Below are positions 15,754 to 21,485 of a stretch of 21,485 nucleotides of DNA, piece after piece; positions within the stretch are counted from its first letter, which is position 1; each line of letters begins with the position of its first letter. Position numbers and translations under genes: made by a program. This DNA comes from Bacteroidales bacterium UBA3724 (GTDB taxonomy: Bacteria > Bacteroidota > Bacteroidia > Bacteroidales > P3), in contig DFHL01000011.1 in assembly GCA_002371315.1 (NCBI GenBank), forward strand, positions 1 to 21,485, written 5' to 3'. The notes beneath the pieces were generated by a model. That model worked only from the letters and a program-made list of their open reading frames with translations, was not told where the DNA came from and ran no database searches.

Positions 15754-15960
15754 TTAAATAAAACTTATCAAAAAAGTAAAACAAACACTCTGGATTGAGA
15801 AATAAAACAGGCGGTCGTATATCTTTCCCGATGATATATAATAGTTGTCTCTTGATTCCATTACACAGGACCATTTCCTCGCTATGCCAAAACTCAGGCA
15901 AGCTTGGTTTTGGTCATTCGGCTTATCGAAATACAACGCATTTTGGTGAGTTTATGAATT
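15754..15960 (-). pseudogene. Decayed minus-strand gene, remnant copy B
   Basis: On the minus strand ALYFDKPNDQNQACLSF and then SRDNYYISSGKIYDRLFYF parallel copy A (ALYYLES...DDPNENKRCLLF and SRGNTYLSLGTIYDRLTYW). The middle part of copy A is missing here, so copy B appears internally deleted. The plus-strand words TCATTCGG and ATACAACGCA are also shared at matching places (15917 and 15933 here; 15218 and 15278 in copy A). The product is unknown. Confidence 0.4.
15808..15857. repeat. 50-bp direct repeat, copy B
   Basis: This is the partner of 14991-15040, differing at 7 of 50 positions (offsets 17, 23, 30, 31, 35, 36 and 41). Sequence similarity continues in patches beyond the repeat, as expected for a diverged duplication of a longer segment. 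Confidence 0.8.
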
Positions 15961-15963
15961 ATA

Positions 15964-15995
15964 TTTTGCCGTATTCGGGGAAAAGTGTAATTTTG
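15964..15995 (+). promoter_or_regulatory. Promoter for the PfkB kinase gene
   Basis: A -33 element TTTTG (15964-15968) and a -7 element TAATTTTG (15988-15995) are separated by 19 nt, the canonical Bacteroidota arrangement. A transcript would start near 16002, leaving a leader of about 67 nt to GTG 16069 or about 148 nt to GTG 16150. This is one of the two best full promoter matches in the window. Confidence 0.65.
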
Positions 15996-16068
15996 CATCG
16001 AATTTCGAATTGGTTAATGTATGGTAAATCCGCTTTTTATGCAGATGTTGCCCTAAATAAATGCAATA

Positions 16069-17040
16069 GTGAATAAATTGGAAAACAGACAATCGGGTCC
16101 CAGGACCCAAGTTGCAGACTCCAAGCGGCAGGTTCCGACTCTGGGACTTGTGATAGGGATAGGGGAGACGGTGCTTGACATCATCTTCAAGGACGACCAG
16201 CCGCAAAAGGCCGTTCCGGGCGGCTCGACATTCAACAGCATTGTGTCGCTCGGACGTGCCGGCGTGCCTTGTGCAATGGTGACGGAGGCTGGTGGAGACC
16301 ATATAGGCGACATCGTCTGCCGCTATCTGCAGGAAAACAGTGTGTCGTCGGAATACGTCTGTCGCCACAAGGACGTCAAGTCGCATATTTCGCTGGCGTT
16401 TCTGGACGAGAACAACGATGCGCAGTACATCTTCTATAAAGACCACGCCTCGGTGTCGATGGATGGCAGGTTGCCGGAGATAACAGGGAGCGACGTGGTG
16501 CTTTTCGGCTCCTTCTTTGCAATCAACCCGGTCTTGCGGCCTGTGGTCGGCGGCCTTCTGCAACAAGGTCGCAAGGCTGGTGCTTTTCTTTATTATGATG
16601 TGAATTTCCGCAAGAACCACATATCCGATCTGCCTGACGTGATGCCGTTTGTCGAGGAAAATATGCGTCTGGCCGACGTTGTGCGTGGTTCAGTCGAGGA
16701 CTTTGGCTACCTGTTTGGCCTGCAGGATGGCGACGACATCTATGCCCGCGTGAGCCGCTATTGCCCGATGCTGATACTGACCGACGGCTCGAAACCTATA
16801 CGTGTCTACACTCCCGAGTGCTGCAGAACGTATGATGTTCAGCCTGTTGCAACGGTAAGCACAGTCGGCGCTGGCGACAATTTCAACGCCGGTTACATCT
16901 ACGCTGTGATGCGTGGCATTGGCGACCAGGACGCCCGCATCGCTATGGCGCAACGATGGAGTCAGGATGTTTGCCGCCAGATTGGAAACAACATTAGCGA
17001 CAAACTGGTGGCTTGGTTGAAAAACAACAATCAAAAATGA
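16069..17040 (+). CDS. PfkB-family sugar kinase (fructokinase-like)
   Basis: This is an ATP-dependent kinase of the ribokinase/PfkB family, likely acting on fructose or a related sugar; the substrate cannot be fixed from sequence. Seen: the N-terminal strand GIGETVLDIIF, the sugar-binding GG motif VPGGSTFNSIVSLGRAG, YYDVNFRKNH in the middle, and the C-terminal signature STVGAGDNFNAGYIYAVM with catalytic Asp270 (counted from 16069). With GTG 16069 it has 323 residues, and the first 27 (NRQSGPRTQVADSKRQVP) do not look like the family. The in-frame GTG at 16150 gives about 296 residues, the usual size, and may be the true start. It marks the return of core-like composition right of the island. 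Confidence 0.9.
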   Translation: MNKLENRQSGPRTQVADSKRQVPTLGLVIGIGETVLDIIFKDDQPQKAVPGGSTFNSIVSLGRAGVPCAMVTEAGGDHIGDIVCRYLQENSVSSEYVCRHKDVKSHISLAFLDENNDAQYIFYKDHASVSMDGRLPEITGSDVVLFGSFFAINPVLRPVVGGLLQQGRKAGAFLYYDVNFRKNHISDLPDVMPFVEENMRLADVVRGSVEDFGYLFGLQDGDDIYARVSRYCPMLILTDGSKPIRVYTPECCRTYDVQPVATVSTVGAGDNFNAGYIYAVMRGIGDQDARIAMAQRWSQDVCRQIGNNISDKLVAWLKNNNQK

Positions 17041-17067
17041 TAATTTCTTGTTGAACCTTAGCCTGTT

Positions 17068-17298
17068 ATGGAAATAGACACGACAAATATGTGCTCGCAT
17101 TTGCGAAACAAACTCTTTGACGTCGATGGGGTTTATCATCGGCTGTGGATTTCTATGCAGGACGACCCCGAACTGACGGCGGTGGTTCGTTCGCGCCAGC
17201 TTCACATTTACCGCAATGGGAAGAAAGTGTTGATTCTGGCAGGCAAATCCGCACCGAAAGTCATCAGGGAAGACAAGATTTGCGAAATGCTGCCGTAA
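17068..17298 (+). CDS. Small hypothetical protein (76 aa)
   Basis: No family is recognised with confidence. The soluble product contains FDVDGVYHRLWISMQDDPEL, then VVRSRQLHIYRNGKKVLILAG, and ends KIREDK-like before ICEMLP. The strand-rich middle reads like a compact domain and codon use resembles the neighbouring core genes, so I take it as real. It starts 27 nt after the kinase stop and could share its transcript. It may be the N-terminal piece of a larger protein cut by an early TAA, since the ending is abrupt and 220 nt of AT-rich DNA follows. Confidence 0.6.
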   Translation: MEIDTTNMCSHLRNKLFDVDGVYHRLWISMQDDPELTAVVRSRQLHIYRNGKKVLILAGKSAPKVIREDKICEMLP

Positions 17299-17374
17299 AC
17301 AACAATTCACATTATTTATGGCATAATTTTGGTCTGATTTTCCCTTTTCTTTTAGTATAATTTGTGCAATTATT

Positions 17375-17395
17375 GATTAGTTTTGTTGACTAATC
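17375..17395. promoter_or_regulatory. Inverted repeat, possible operator
   Basis: GATTAGT (17375-17381) and ACTAATC (17389-17395) form a perfect 7-bp inverted repeat with a 7-nt spacer. A further CTAATCAG half-site is at 17413. It lies about 55-75 nt upstream of the -33 element of the membrane-protein/regulator operon, so the winged-helix protein encoded there could bind it. There is no T-run, which argues against a terminator. The rest of 17299-17520 is AT-rich with no gene seen. Confidence 0.35.
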
Positions 17396-17447
17396 GAAAA
17401 ATTATAATATTGCTAATCAGTTTAATGGTATTTAATTTGTAAATTTA

Positions 17448-17479
17448 TTTTGTTTATATTGTAAACTTGTTTATCTTCG
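17448..17479 (+). promoter_or_regulatory. Promoter of the membrane-protein/regulator operon
   Basis: TTTTG (17448-17452) and TATCTTCG (17472-17479, one base off TAnnTTTG) are separated by 19 nt, the usual Bacteroidota spacing. The small inverted repeat GTTTA...TAAAC (17452-17466) overlaps the spacer and could be a regulator site. Confidence 0.5.
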
Positions 17480-17580
17480 CATCGTCGTTTAGGGACAAAA
17501 TGCTAGCTTAGTTTCTGACGATGCAAACTTCGTACGAAAACGAAGTCGAAAAAAAGTTGAACATTAAAAACATCAAAGAA

Positions 17581-18228
17581 ATGGAAAACACAATTGAACA
17601 AAACAGAGAGATGACGGCCGAGGAAAGCCTGTCGCTCATCACCGAGACGCTCAACAGCAGCCGCAAGGAAATCACCCAGCGCAGCAGCAAATACTACATC
17701 CTGTGGGGTGCGCTGCTGACCGCATTTTCGCTTATTGTATATCTGCTTTGGAAGCTGACTGACCAGGAGGCTTGGAACAACCTGTGGTTTGCGATGCCCG
17801 TCATAGGGTTCCTGCTGGCACGTCTGATAGGCCGCAAAGACACTGAAACACACGTGCAGAATGACGTGAGCCGCATCACACAGGGCATCTGGTCCGCCTT
17901 CGGCATCTTTGCATGCACGGTAGCGGTCTTCACGATTGCCTATTCCTATGTGAGCGATGGTGCACTCGATCTTGGCAGAACCATACGCGCTATGGTGTCG
18001 GTTGCAAGTCTCACGGCCGAAATAGTGCTGCTCTTCGGTTTGGCGGAAAGCATCTGCGGAGTGGCGCTGAAAAACTGGGCTATGAAGATTGCCGGTTTTG
18101 TGACAGGCATCGGAGGACTGGCCATTTACTACATCACCGGCGCGGCAGAAGAGCAGCTGTTCATCTTCACCTTTGCCGGTTTGGTGCTGATGGCCACGGG
18201 ATTACTTGTCAAACATCAATACAAATAA
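17581..18228 (+). CDS. Six-helix integral membrane protein of unknown function
   Basis: With ATG 17581 the protein has 215 residues. The in-frame ATG at 17521 would add 20 charged residues and cannot be excluded. A hydrophilic N-terminus (TAEESLSLITETLNSSRKEI) is followed by about six membrane segments: YYILWGALLTAFSLIVYLLW, LWFAMPVIGFLLARLIG, IWSAFGIFACTVAVFTIAYSYV, VASLTAEIVLLFGLAESICG, IAGFVTGIGGLAIYYIT and IFTFAGLVLMATGLLV. No catalytic motif is seen. The next gene, a winged-helix regulator, starts 3 nt after the stop, so they are almost certainly co-transcribed. Such pairs in Bacteroidota often have the small regulator control the membrane gene; this is inference. Confidence 0.75.
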   Translation: MENTIEQNREMTAEESLSLITETLNSSRKEITQRSSKYYILWGALLTAFSLIVYLLWKLTDQEAWNNLWFAMPVIGFLLARLIGRKDTETHVQNDVSRITQGIWSAFGIFACTVAVFTIAYSYVSDGALDLGRTIRAMVSVASLTAEIVLLFGLAESICGVALKNWAMKIAGFVTGIGGLAIYYITGAAEEQLFIFTFAGLVLMATGLLVKHQYK

Positions 18229-18231
18229 GCT

Positions 18232-18522
18232 ATGTTACCGAAACTGGATCCTTTGCTGCATTCCGAGCTGCGGCTGGCCATAGTGTCGATCCTGGCAGGG
18301 GTTGAGGAAGCCGACTTCACCTATCTCAAGGAGCAGACCGGCGCCACATCGGGCAACCTGAGCGTGCAGATAGACAAGCTCGCCGAGGCTGGCTACATCG
18401 AGGTCGAGAAGGGCTTCCGCGGCAAGGTGCCCCGCACCGTCTGCCGCCTTACGCCACAAGGCTCCGAGGCCTTCCGTGCCTACGTCAAAGCCCTGCGCAA
18501 ATACATCGCCGCAGGCAAGTGA
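18232..18522 (+). CDS. Winged helix-turn-helix transcriptional regulator
   Basis: The 96-residue protein is essentially one DNA-binding domain. LHSELRLAIVSILAGVEEADFTYLKEQTG is the helical lead-in, GATSGNLSVQIDKLAEAGYIEV carries the recognition helix, and EKGFRGKVPRTVCRLTPQGSEAF forms the wing. This matches the small MarR/ArsR-like winged-helix type (PF13601-like, from memory) in which a single domain dimerises through its terminal helices. It lies 3 nt after the membrane-protein gene and before a strong bidirectional terminator. It likely represses its own operon, with candidate operators upstream at 17375-17395 and 17452-17466. Confidence 0.85.
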   Translation: MLPKLDPLLHSELRLAIVSILAGVEEADFTYLKEQTGATSGNLSVQIDKLAEAGYIEVEKGFRGKVPRTVCRLTPQGSEAFRAYVKALRKYIAAGK

Positions 18523-18550
18523 AAAACTATAAATTTTGATTAATAAAATG

Positions 18551-18584
18551 AAAATGGGTTGCCGGCGACGCGGCAACCCATTTT
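18551..18584. terminator. Bidirectional intrinsic terminator between convergent genes
   Basis: AAAATGGGTTGCCG (18551-18564) and CGGCAACCCATTTT (18571-18584) form a perfect 14-bp stem with a 6-nt loop, flanked by T-tracts read from either side. It sits between the plus-strand regulator (stop 18522) and the minus-strand zinc-ribbon gene (stop 18606). Confidence 0.9.
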
Positions 18585-18605
18585 GTGTTATGATTACAAT
18601 CTCTT

Positions 18606-19085
18606 TTACGAAATCAATGAAGTGATGATCTGTTTCAGCGTGTCGCGGTAGATGTATGCTGCCGCGGCGATGGCGGCCAGAAGCAGAAACAGCAGCAGCC
18701 AGCGCCACGGATGGCGGCGGCGCGGCGGCAGGATGGTCTCGACCTGGTTGGGGTCGGGCAGGGGACTGCTTTCTGTGTCGTCGCCGTCGGTCGAGGGAGC
18801 TGAAGCCACGGCGGCGGCTATCGATTCGGCGCGCGGGCTTGCAGTGGGCTGCTCGGCCAGATTGCCCGTGTCGGCGACTGGCGTGATGGTTTCCGGCAGG
18901 CTGTCGCTTGGTGCCAGGGCTGGTGCCGGGATGGCTTGCGCAGCGGCATCTGCGCTGCCAGTGGTGGCCTCTTGTTCTGTGTCGGCCGTTTGCGGCGACG
19001 AGCCGGGGACGTGCCCGCAGTAGGGGCACGTCTCGCTGTCGTCGTAATATGGTCGGCCGCAGTAGCCGCATTTGATCAGTTTCAT
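18606..19085 (-). CDS. Zinc-ribbon protein with a C-terminal membrane anchor
   Basis: The protein has 159 residues when started at the ATG at 19083-19085. A longer in-frame start at 19160 would read through the repeat array and is rejected. The N-terminus MKLIKCGYCGRPYYDDSE, then CPYCGH, has two CxxC pairs of a zinc ribbon (residues 6-24). Residues about 30-120 are a low-complexity Ala/Pro/Ser/Glu linker. A basic stretch (PPRRRHPWR) precedes one membrane helix, WRWLLLFLLLAAIAAAAYIY, and a short tail. Its topology is probably ribbon in the cytoplasm. The function is unknown; such zinc-ribbon tail-anchored proteins are common in Bacteroidales. It may share a transcript with the peptidase gene upstream on the same strand. 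Confidence 0.75.
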   Translation of the reverse strand: MKLIKCGYCGRPYYDDSETCPYCGHVPGSSPQTADTEQEATTGSADAAAQAIPAPALAPSDSLPETITPVADTGNLAEQPTASPRAESIAAAVASAPSTDGDDTESSPLPDPNQVETILPPRRRHPWRWLLLFLLLAAIAAAAYIYRDTLKQIITSLIS

Positions 19086-19108
19086 AATTCGAATTGATGA
19101 TGTATTGT

Positions 19109-19215
19109 GTGACCTGTGATCAGTGACCTGTGACACGAACGCTCTCGTTTCACTGGTCACAGGTCACTTGTCACTTTTCACAGGTCACTGGTCACAGATC
19201 ACAGCTCACTTGTCA
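19109..19215. repeat. GTGACC-word repeat array with a long hairpin
   Basis: GTGACCTGTGATCAGTGACC and the following five bases (19109-19133) are mirrored by 19178-19202 with 23 of 25 positions pairing. Further words GTCAC and TCACAGG lie between and after. The core 19123-19153 matches 2097-2127 at 27 of 31. The array runs up to and includes the TGA of the peptidase gene (19213-19215). It could serve as a transcript-end hairpin; it has spread as words, not as a clean copy. Confidence 0.85.
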
Positions 19216-21318
19216 CTTTTTCAAATAAGTGTCAAACCAGTCGATGAAGTTGCGATGCCAGAGCAGGCTGTTTTGCGGCTTCAGTACCCAGTGGGTCTCG
19301 TCGGGGAAATAGAGGTAGCGGCTGGGGATGTGGCGCATCTGGGCGGCATTGTAGGCGGCCATACCCTCGCTGGCCACGATGCGGAAGTCGAACTCGCTGT
19401 GGATGACGCAGATGGGCGTGTTCCACTTGTCGACAAACAGGTGGGGCGAGTTGCTGTAACTCTTCTTAATCTGCGGATTGTTCCAGTCCCAGTAGGGGCC
19501 GCCGAGGTCCCAGTTGTCGAACCACATCTCCTCGGTTTCGAGGTACTGCTGCTCGAAGTTGAACATACCGTTGTGGGCCAGGAAAGCCTTGAAGCGACGT
19601 CCCTCGTTGTAGCCCTTCACGTCGTGGTTGTGGCCGGCGAGCCAGTAGATGCTGTAGCCGCCAAAGCTGGCGCCGCAGGCGCCGATGCGCTCGCGGTCGA
19701 TCATCGGCAGCGAGGCTGCCCAGTCGGTGGCGGCCATATAGTCCTGCATACACAGTCCGCCGTAGTCGCCGCTGATTTCCTCAAGCCATTCCATACCGAA
19801 GCCGGGCACGCCGCGGCGGTTGGGGGCGATGACGAAATAGCCGGCGCCGCTCATCACCTCAAAGTTCCAGCGGGTGCTCCAGAACTGGCTCACGGGGCTT
19901 TGCGGGCCGCCTTCGCAGAAGAGCAGGGCGGGGTAGGTCTTGGTGCTGTCGTAGTCGTAGGGATAGATGAGCCAGGTCAGCATATCCTTGCCGTCGACGG
20001 TCTTGACGTAGCATTCCTCGACCTTGCCCATACGCACCTGCGACAGGACGTCGTCGTTGAAGGTGCTCAGCTTGGTGCCTTCGGCCATCTTGTCGCTGGC
20101 GTTGTAGGCATAGAGCGTGGCGGGATACTGAATGGAAACCTGGGTGGCAATGATTTTGCTGCCGTTCATCTGGATGCCGTTGACGTCGTGGTAGCCGTGG
20201 CTGAGCTGGCGCACCTCCTTGGTGTCGTAGTTGAAGCCGAAAATCTCGCTCATACCGCGATACGAAACCACGGCGAACAGCTCCTTGTCGTCGTCGGACC
20301 AGCAGAGGCTGCCCACGCTGTAGTCGAAGTCGGCCGTAAGGTCGGTTTTCTCGCCCGTTTCGAGGTCCATCACCATCAGGCGCAGCTTGTCGCTCTCATA
20401 GCCGTCGCGCTCCATACTTTCCCAAGCCACCAGCTTGCCGTTGTGGCTGAAGACGGGATTCTGGTCATAGCCCATAATGCCGTCGCTGATGTTGACGGTC
20501 TTGCCGTTCTCGAGGTTGTAGATAAAGATGTCGCTGTTGGTCGAATGGGCATAGTCGTAGCCCGTCTTCTTGCGGCAGGTGTAGACGATGGTCTTGCTGT
20601 CGGGGCTGTAGTTGTACTGCTCCGTGCCGCCCCAGGGGCGCATCGGGCACTCGAAGGTGCTGTCGATGATGTTGACAACCTTGTCCATCAGTGCCTTGCC
20701 GTTCTCGAAGGGCACATAGAAAATCTGCGGAATCTCGTCCACCCAGTTGTCCCAGTGGCGATACATCAGGTCCTCGTTGATGCGGCCCGTGGTCTTGTTA
20801 AGGCCGGCATAGAGTTTTTGGAGATGCTCGGGGCGCTCGACGGGGATGGTGCTGATATAGACCAGCGACTTGCCGTCGGGGGCCATCTTGAAGCCCTCAA
20901 AGCCGCGCTCGTGCTCGGCCACCACGGTTTCGTTCTTGCTGCCCAGGTCCATCGAAAGGATCTGCGCGCCGCGGCAGAACATAATCGTGTTGTCGTCGAG
21001 CCATACGGGGTTGAACTCGCTCTGCGCCGTGGTCGTCAGGCGCTCGCCGTCGCCGCCCTCGATGGGCATCAGGTAGAGCTCGGCGTTGTTCTTGTTCTGC
21101 TCCATATCGGTGTAGCGCAGCGTGTAGAGTACCTTGCTGCCGTCGGGGCTGATGGCGTATTCGCTCATAACGCCAAGGCTCCACATCACCTCGGGGGTGA
21201 AGCGTCCATCCTGGACTTTTACTTGCGGCTTCTCGACGATGATTTCGTCGTTGCCGTTCTGCTTCGAGCAGGCGCACACCAGCGCCAGCGAAGCCATTGC
21301 GATAAAGATTTTCTTCAT
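19213..21318 (-). CDS. S9-family (prolyl oligopeptidase/DPP-like) serine peptidase lipoprotein
   Basis: The enzyme has 701 residues. The signal peptide MKKIFIAMASLALVCAC has a lipobox with Cys17, so it is an envelope lipoprotein. An N-terminal beta-propeller (about 45-430) carries TolB/WD-like blade motifs such as AISPDGSKVLY, FNPVWLDDNTIMF and NPVFSHNGKLVAW. The C-terminal alpha/beta-hydrolase domain has the nucleophile Ser551 in GACGASFGGY, Asp644 in SEFDFRI and His676 in DETHWV, a complete catalytic triad. It likely trims peptides from extracellular protein breakdown; substrate preference is unknown. The ATG at 21316-21318 gives a proper signal peptide. No TAnnTTTG promoter was found on this strand just upstream. 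The stop codon lies inside the GTGACC repeat array. Confidence 0.93.
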   Translation of the reverse strand: MKKIFIAMASLALVCACSKQNGNDEIIVEKPQVKVQDGRFTPEVMWSLGVMSEYAISPDGSKVLYTLRYTDMEQNKNNAELYLMPIEGGDGERLTTTAQSEFNPVWLDDNTIMFCRGAQILSMDLGSKNETVVAEHERGFEGFKMAPDGKSLVYISTIPVERPEHLQKLYAGLNKTTGRINEDLMYRHWDNWVDEIPQIFYVPFENGKALMDKVVNIIDSTFECPMRPWGGTEQYNYSPDSKTIVYTCRKKTGYDYAHSTNSDIFIYNLENGKTVNISDGIMGYDQNPVFSHNGKLVAWESMERDGYESDKLRLMVMDLETGEKTDLTADFDYSVGSLCWSDDDKELFAVVSYRGMSEIFGFNYDTKEVRQLSHGYHDVNGIQMNGSKIIATQVSIQYPATLYAYNASDKMAEGTKLSTFNDDVLSQVRMGKVEECYVKTVDGKDMLTWLIYPYDYDSTKTYPALLFCEGGPQSPVSQFWSTRWNFEVMSGAGYFVIAPNRRGVPGFGMEWLEEISGDYGGLCMQDYMAATDWAASLPMIDRERIGACGASFGGYSIYWLAGHNHDVKGYNEGRRFKAFLAHNGMFNFEQQYLETEEMWFDNWDLGGPYWDWNNPQIKKSYSNSPHLFVDKWNTPICVIHSEFDFRIVASEGMAAYNAAQMRHIPSRYLYFPDETHWVLKPQNSLLWHRNFIDWFDTYLKK

Positions 21319-21447
21319 TGTTTGATGTTTATAAGATTTGTATTGTTTTTTGCATTAAGTAACTAAAAGGGAGTTAAAGTGGGAGTTAAAGGGGACATAT
21401 GGTCGGTCAATTTGGAAAACTCGATTTCGAGGCCGCTGCAAGATGCT

Positions 21448-21485
21448 GATTTACAGCACCTGCTCCGCCCGTTGTACAGTATATG
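21448..21485. repeat. Start of a second copy of the palindromic element
   Basis: These 38 bases match 1-38 at 35 positions (differences at offsets 6, 14 and 21) in the same orientation, and the window ends inside the copy. Two copies at the two extremes show that the element is dispersed. The preceding 21319-21447 holds only non-coding DNA with a small CTCG-ATTT-CGAG hairpin. Confidence 0.9.

Noticed and set aside
15522..15761. 79-codon open frame after the ATPase tail
   Set aside because: It begins inside the ATPase-tail remnant, has an unlikely Arg/Ser-rich composition and no promoter or family signal.
19123..21366. 747-codon open frame on the plus strand opposite the S9 peptidase
   Set aside because: It is a shadow. 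The minus strand has signal peptide, propeller and complete catalytic triad, while the plus frame is low-complexity Val/Ala/His/Leu typical of antisense to GC-rich genes.
1..21485. A circular molecule, suggested by the same repeat at both ends
   Set aside because: The two copies differ at 3 of 38 bases, so this is not a terminal overlap, and the content is chromosomal housekeeping genes.

Overview
The window looks like chromosomal DNA of a member of the Bacteroidales (Bacteroidota). Three things point there: a GldH lipoprotein gene overlapping uvrC, lipoproteins with Bacteroidota-style signal peptides, and repeated TAnnTTTG promoter elements (for example at 236, 4647, 13475, 15332 and 15988) with no strong Shine-Dalgarno sequences. 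The genus cannot be told from sequence alone.

Layout. (1) 1-4600, GC-rich core on the plus strand: a 137-bp palindrome, an FklB-type peptidyl-prolyl isomerase, aspartate-semialdehyde dehydrogenase (asd), gldH and uvrC. Their intergenic gaps are filled with short-word repeats and hairpins. (2) About 4601-16068, an accessory island. It begins with a frame-broken gene and a strongly structured 117-nt palindromic element. Then comes a two-gene operon of a PLD-nuclease/SNF2-helicase fusion and an Eco57I-type adenine methyltransferase carrying its own specificity domain, probably an anti-phage or restriction-like pair. Two very AT-rich cargo genes follow (a DUF2971-like protein, and a beta-solenoid-like protein with C-terminal membrane segments), then about 1.1 kb of gene debris with diverged duplicate remnants. 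(3) 16069-21318, core-like again: a PfkB sugar kinase, a small hypothetical protein, a six-helix membrane protein paired with a winged-helix regulator, and, on the minus strand, a zinc-ribbon membrane protein and an S9 prolyl-oligopeptidase-family lipoprotein. (4) 21448-21485: the start of a second copy of the palindrome seen at position 1, in the same orientation.

How it works together. The PLD-helicase and the methyltransferase lie 14 nt apart and are best read as one system: the methyltransferase marks DNA, and the helicase/nuclease acts on unmarked or invading DNA. The N-terminal region of the methyltransferase shows no clear nuclease K residue, so cutting may rest with the PLD domain. 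Its C-terminal, specificity-bearing third is much more AT-rich than the rest, as expected if recognition modules are exchanged. The linker before its catalytic domain contains in-frame palindromic repeats 90 bp apart, resembling selfish palindromic elements that insert into coding sequence.

No tRNA, rRNA, CRISPR array or intact transposase was recognised. All names come from motif reading and memory of families; no search was run.
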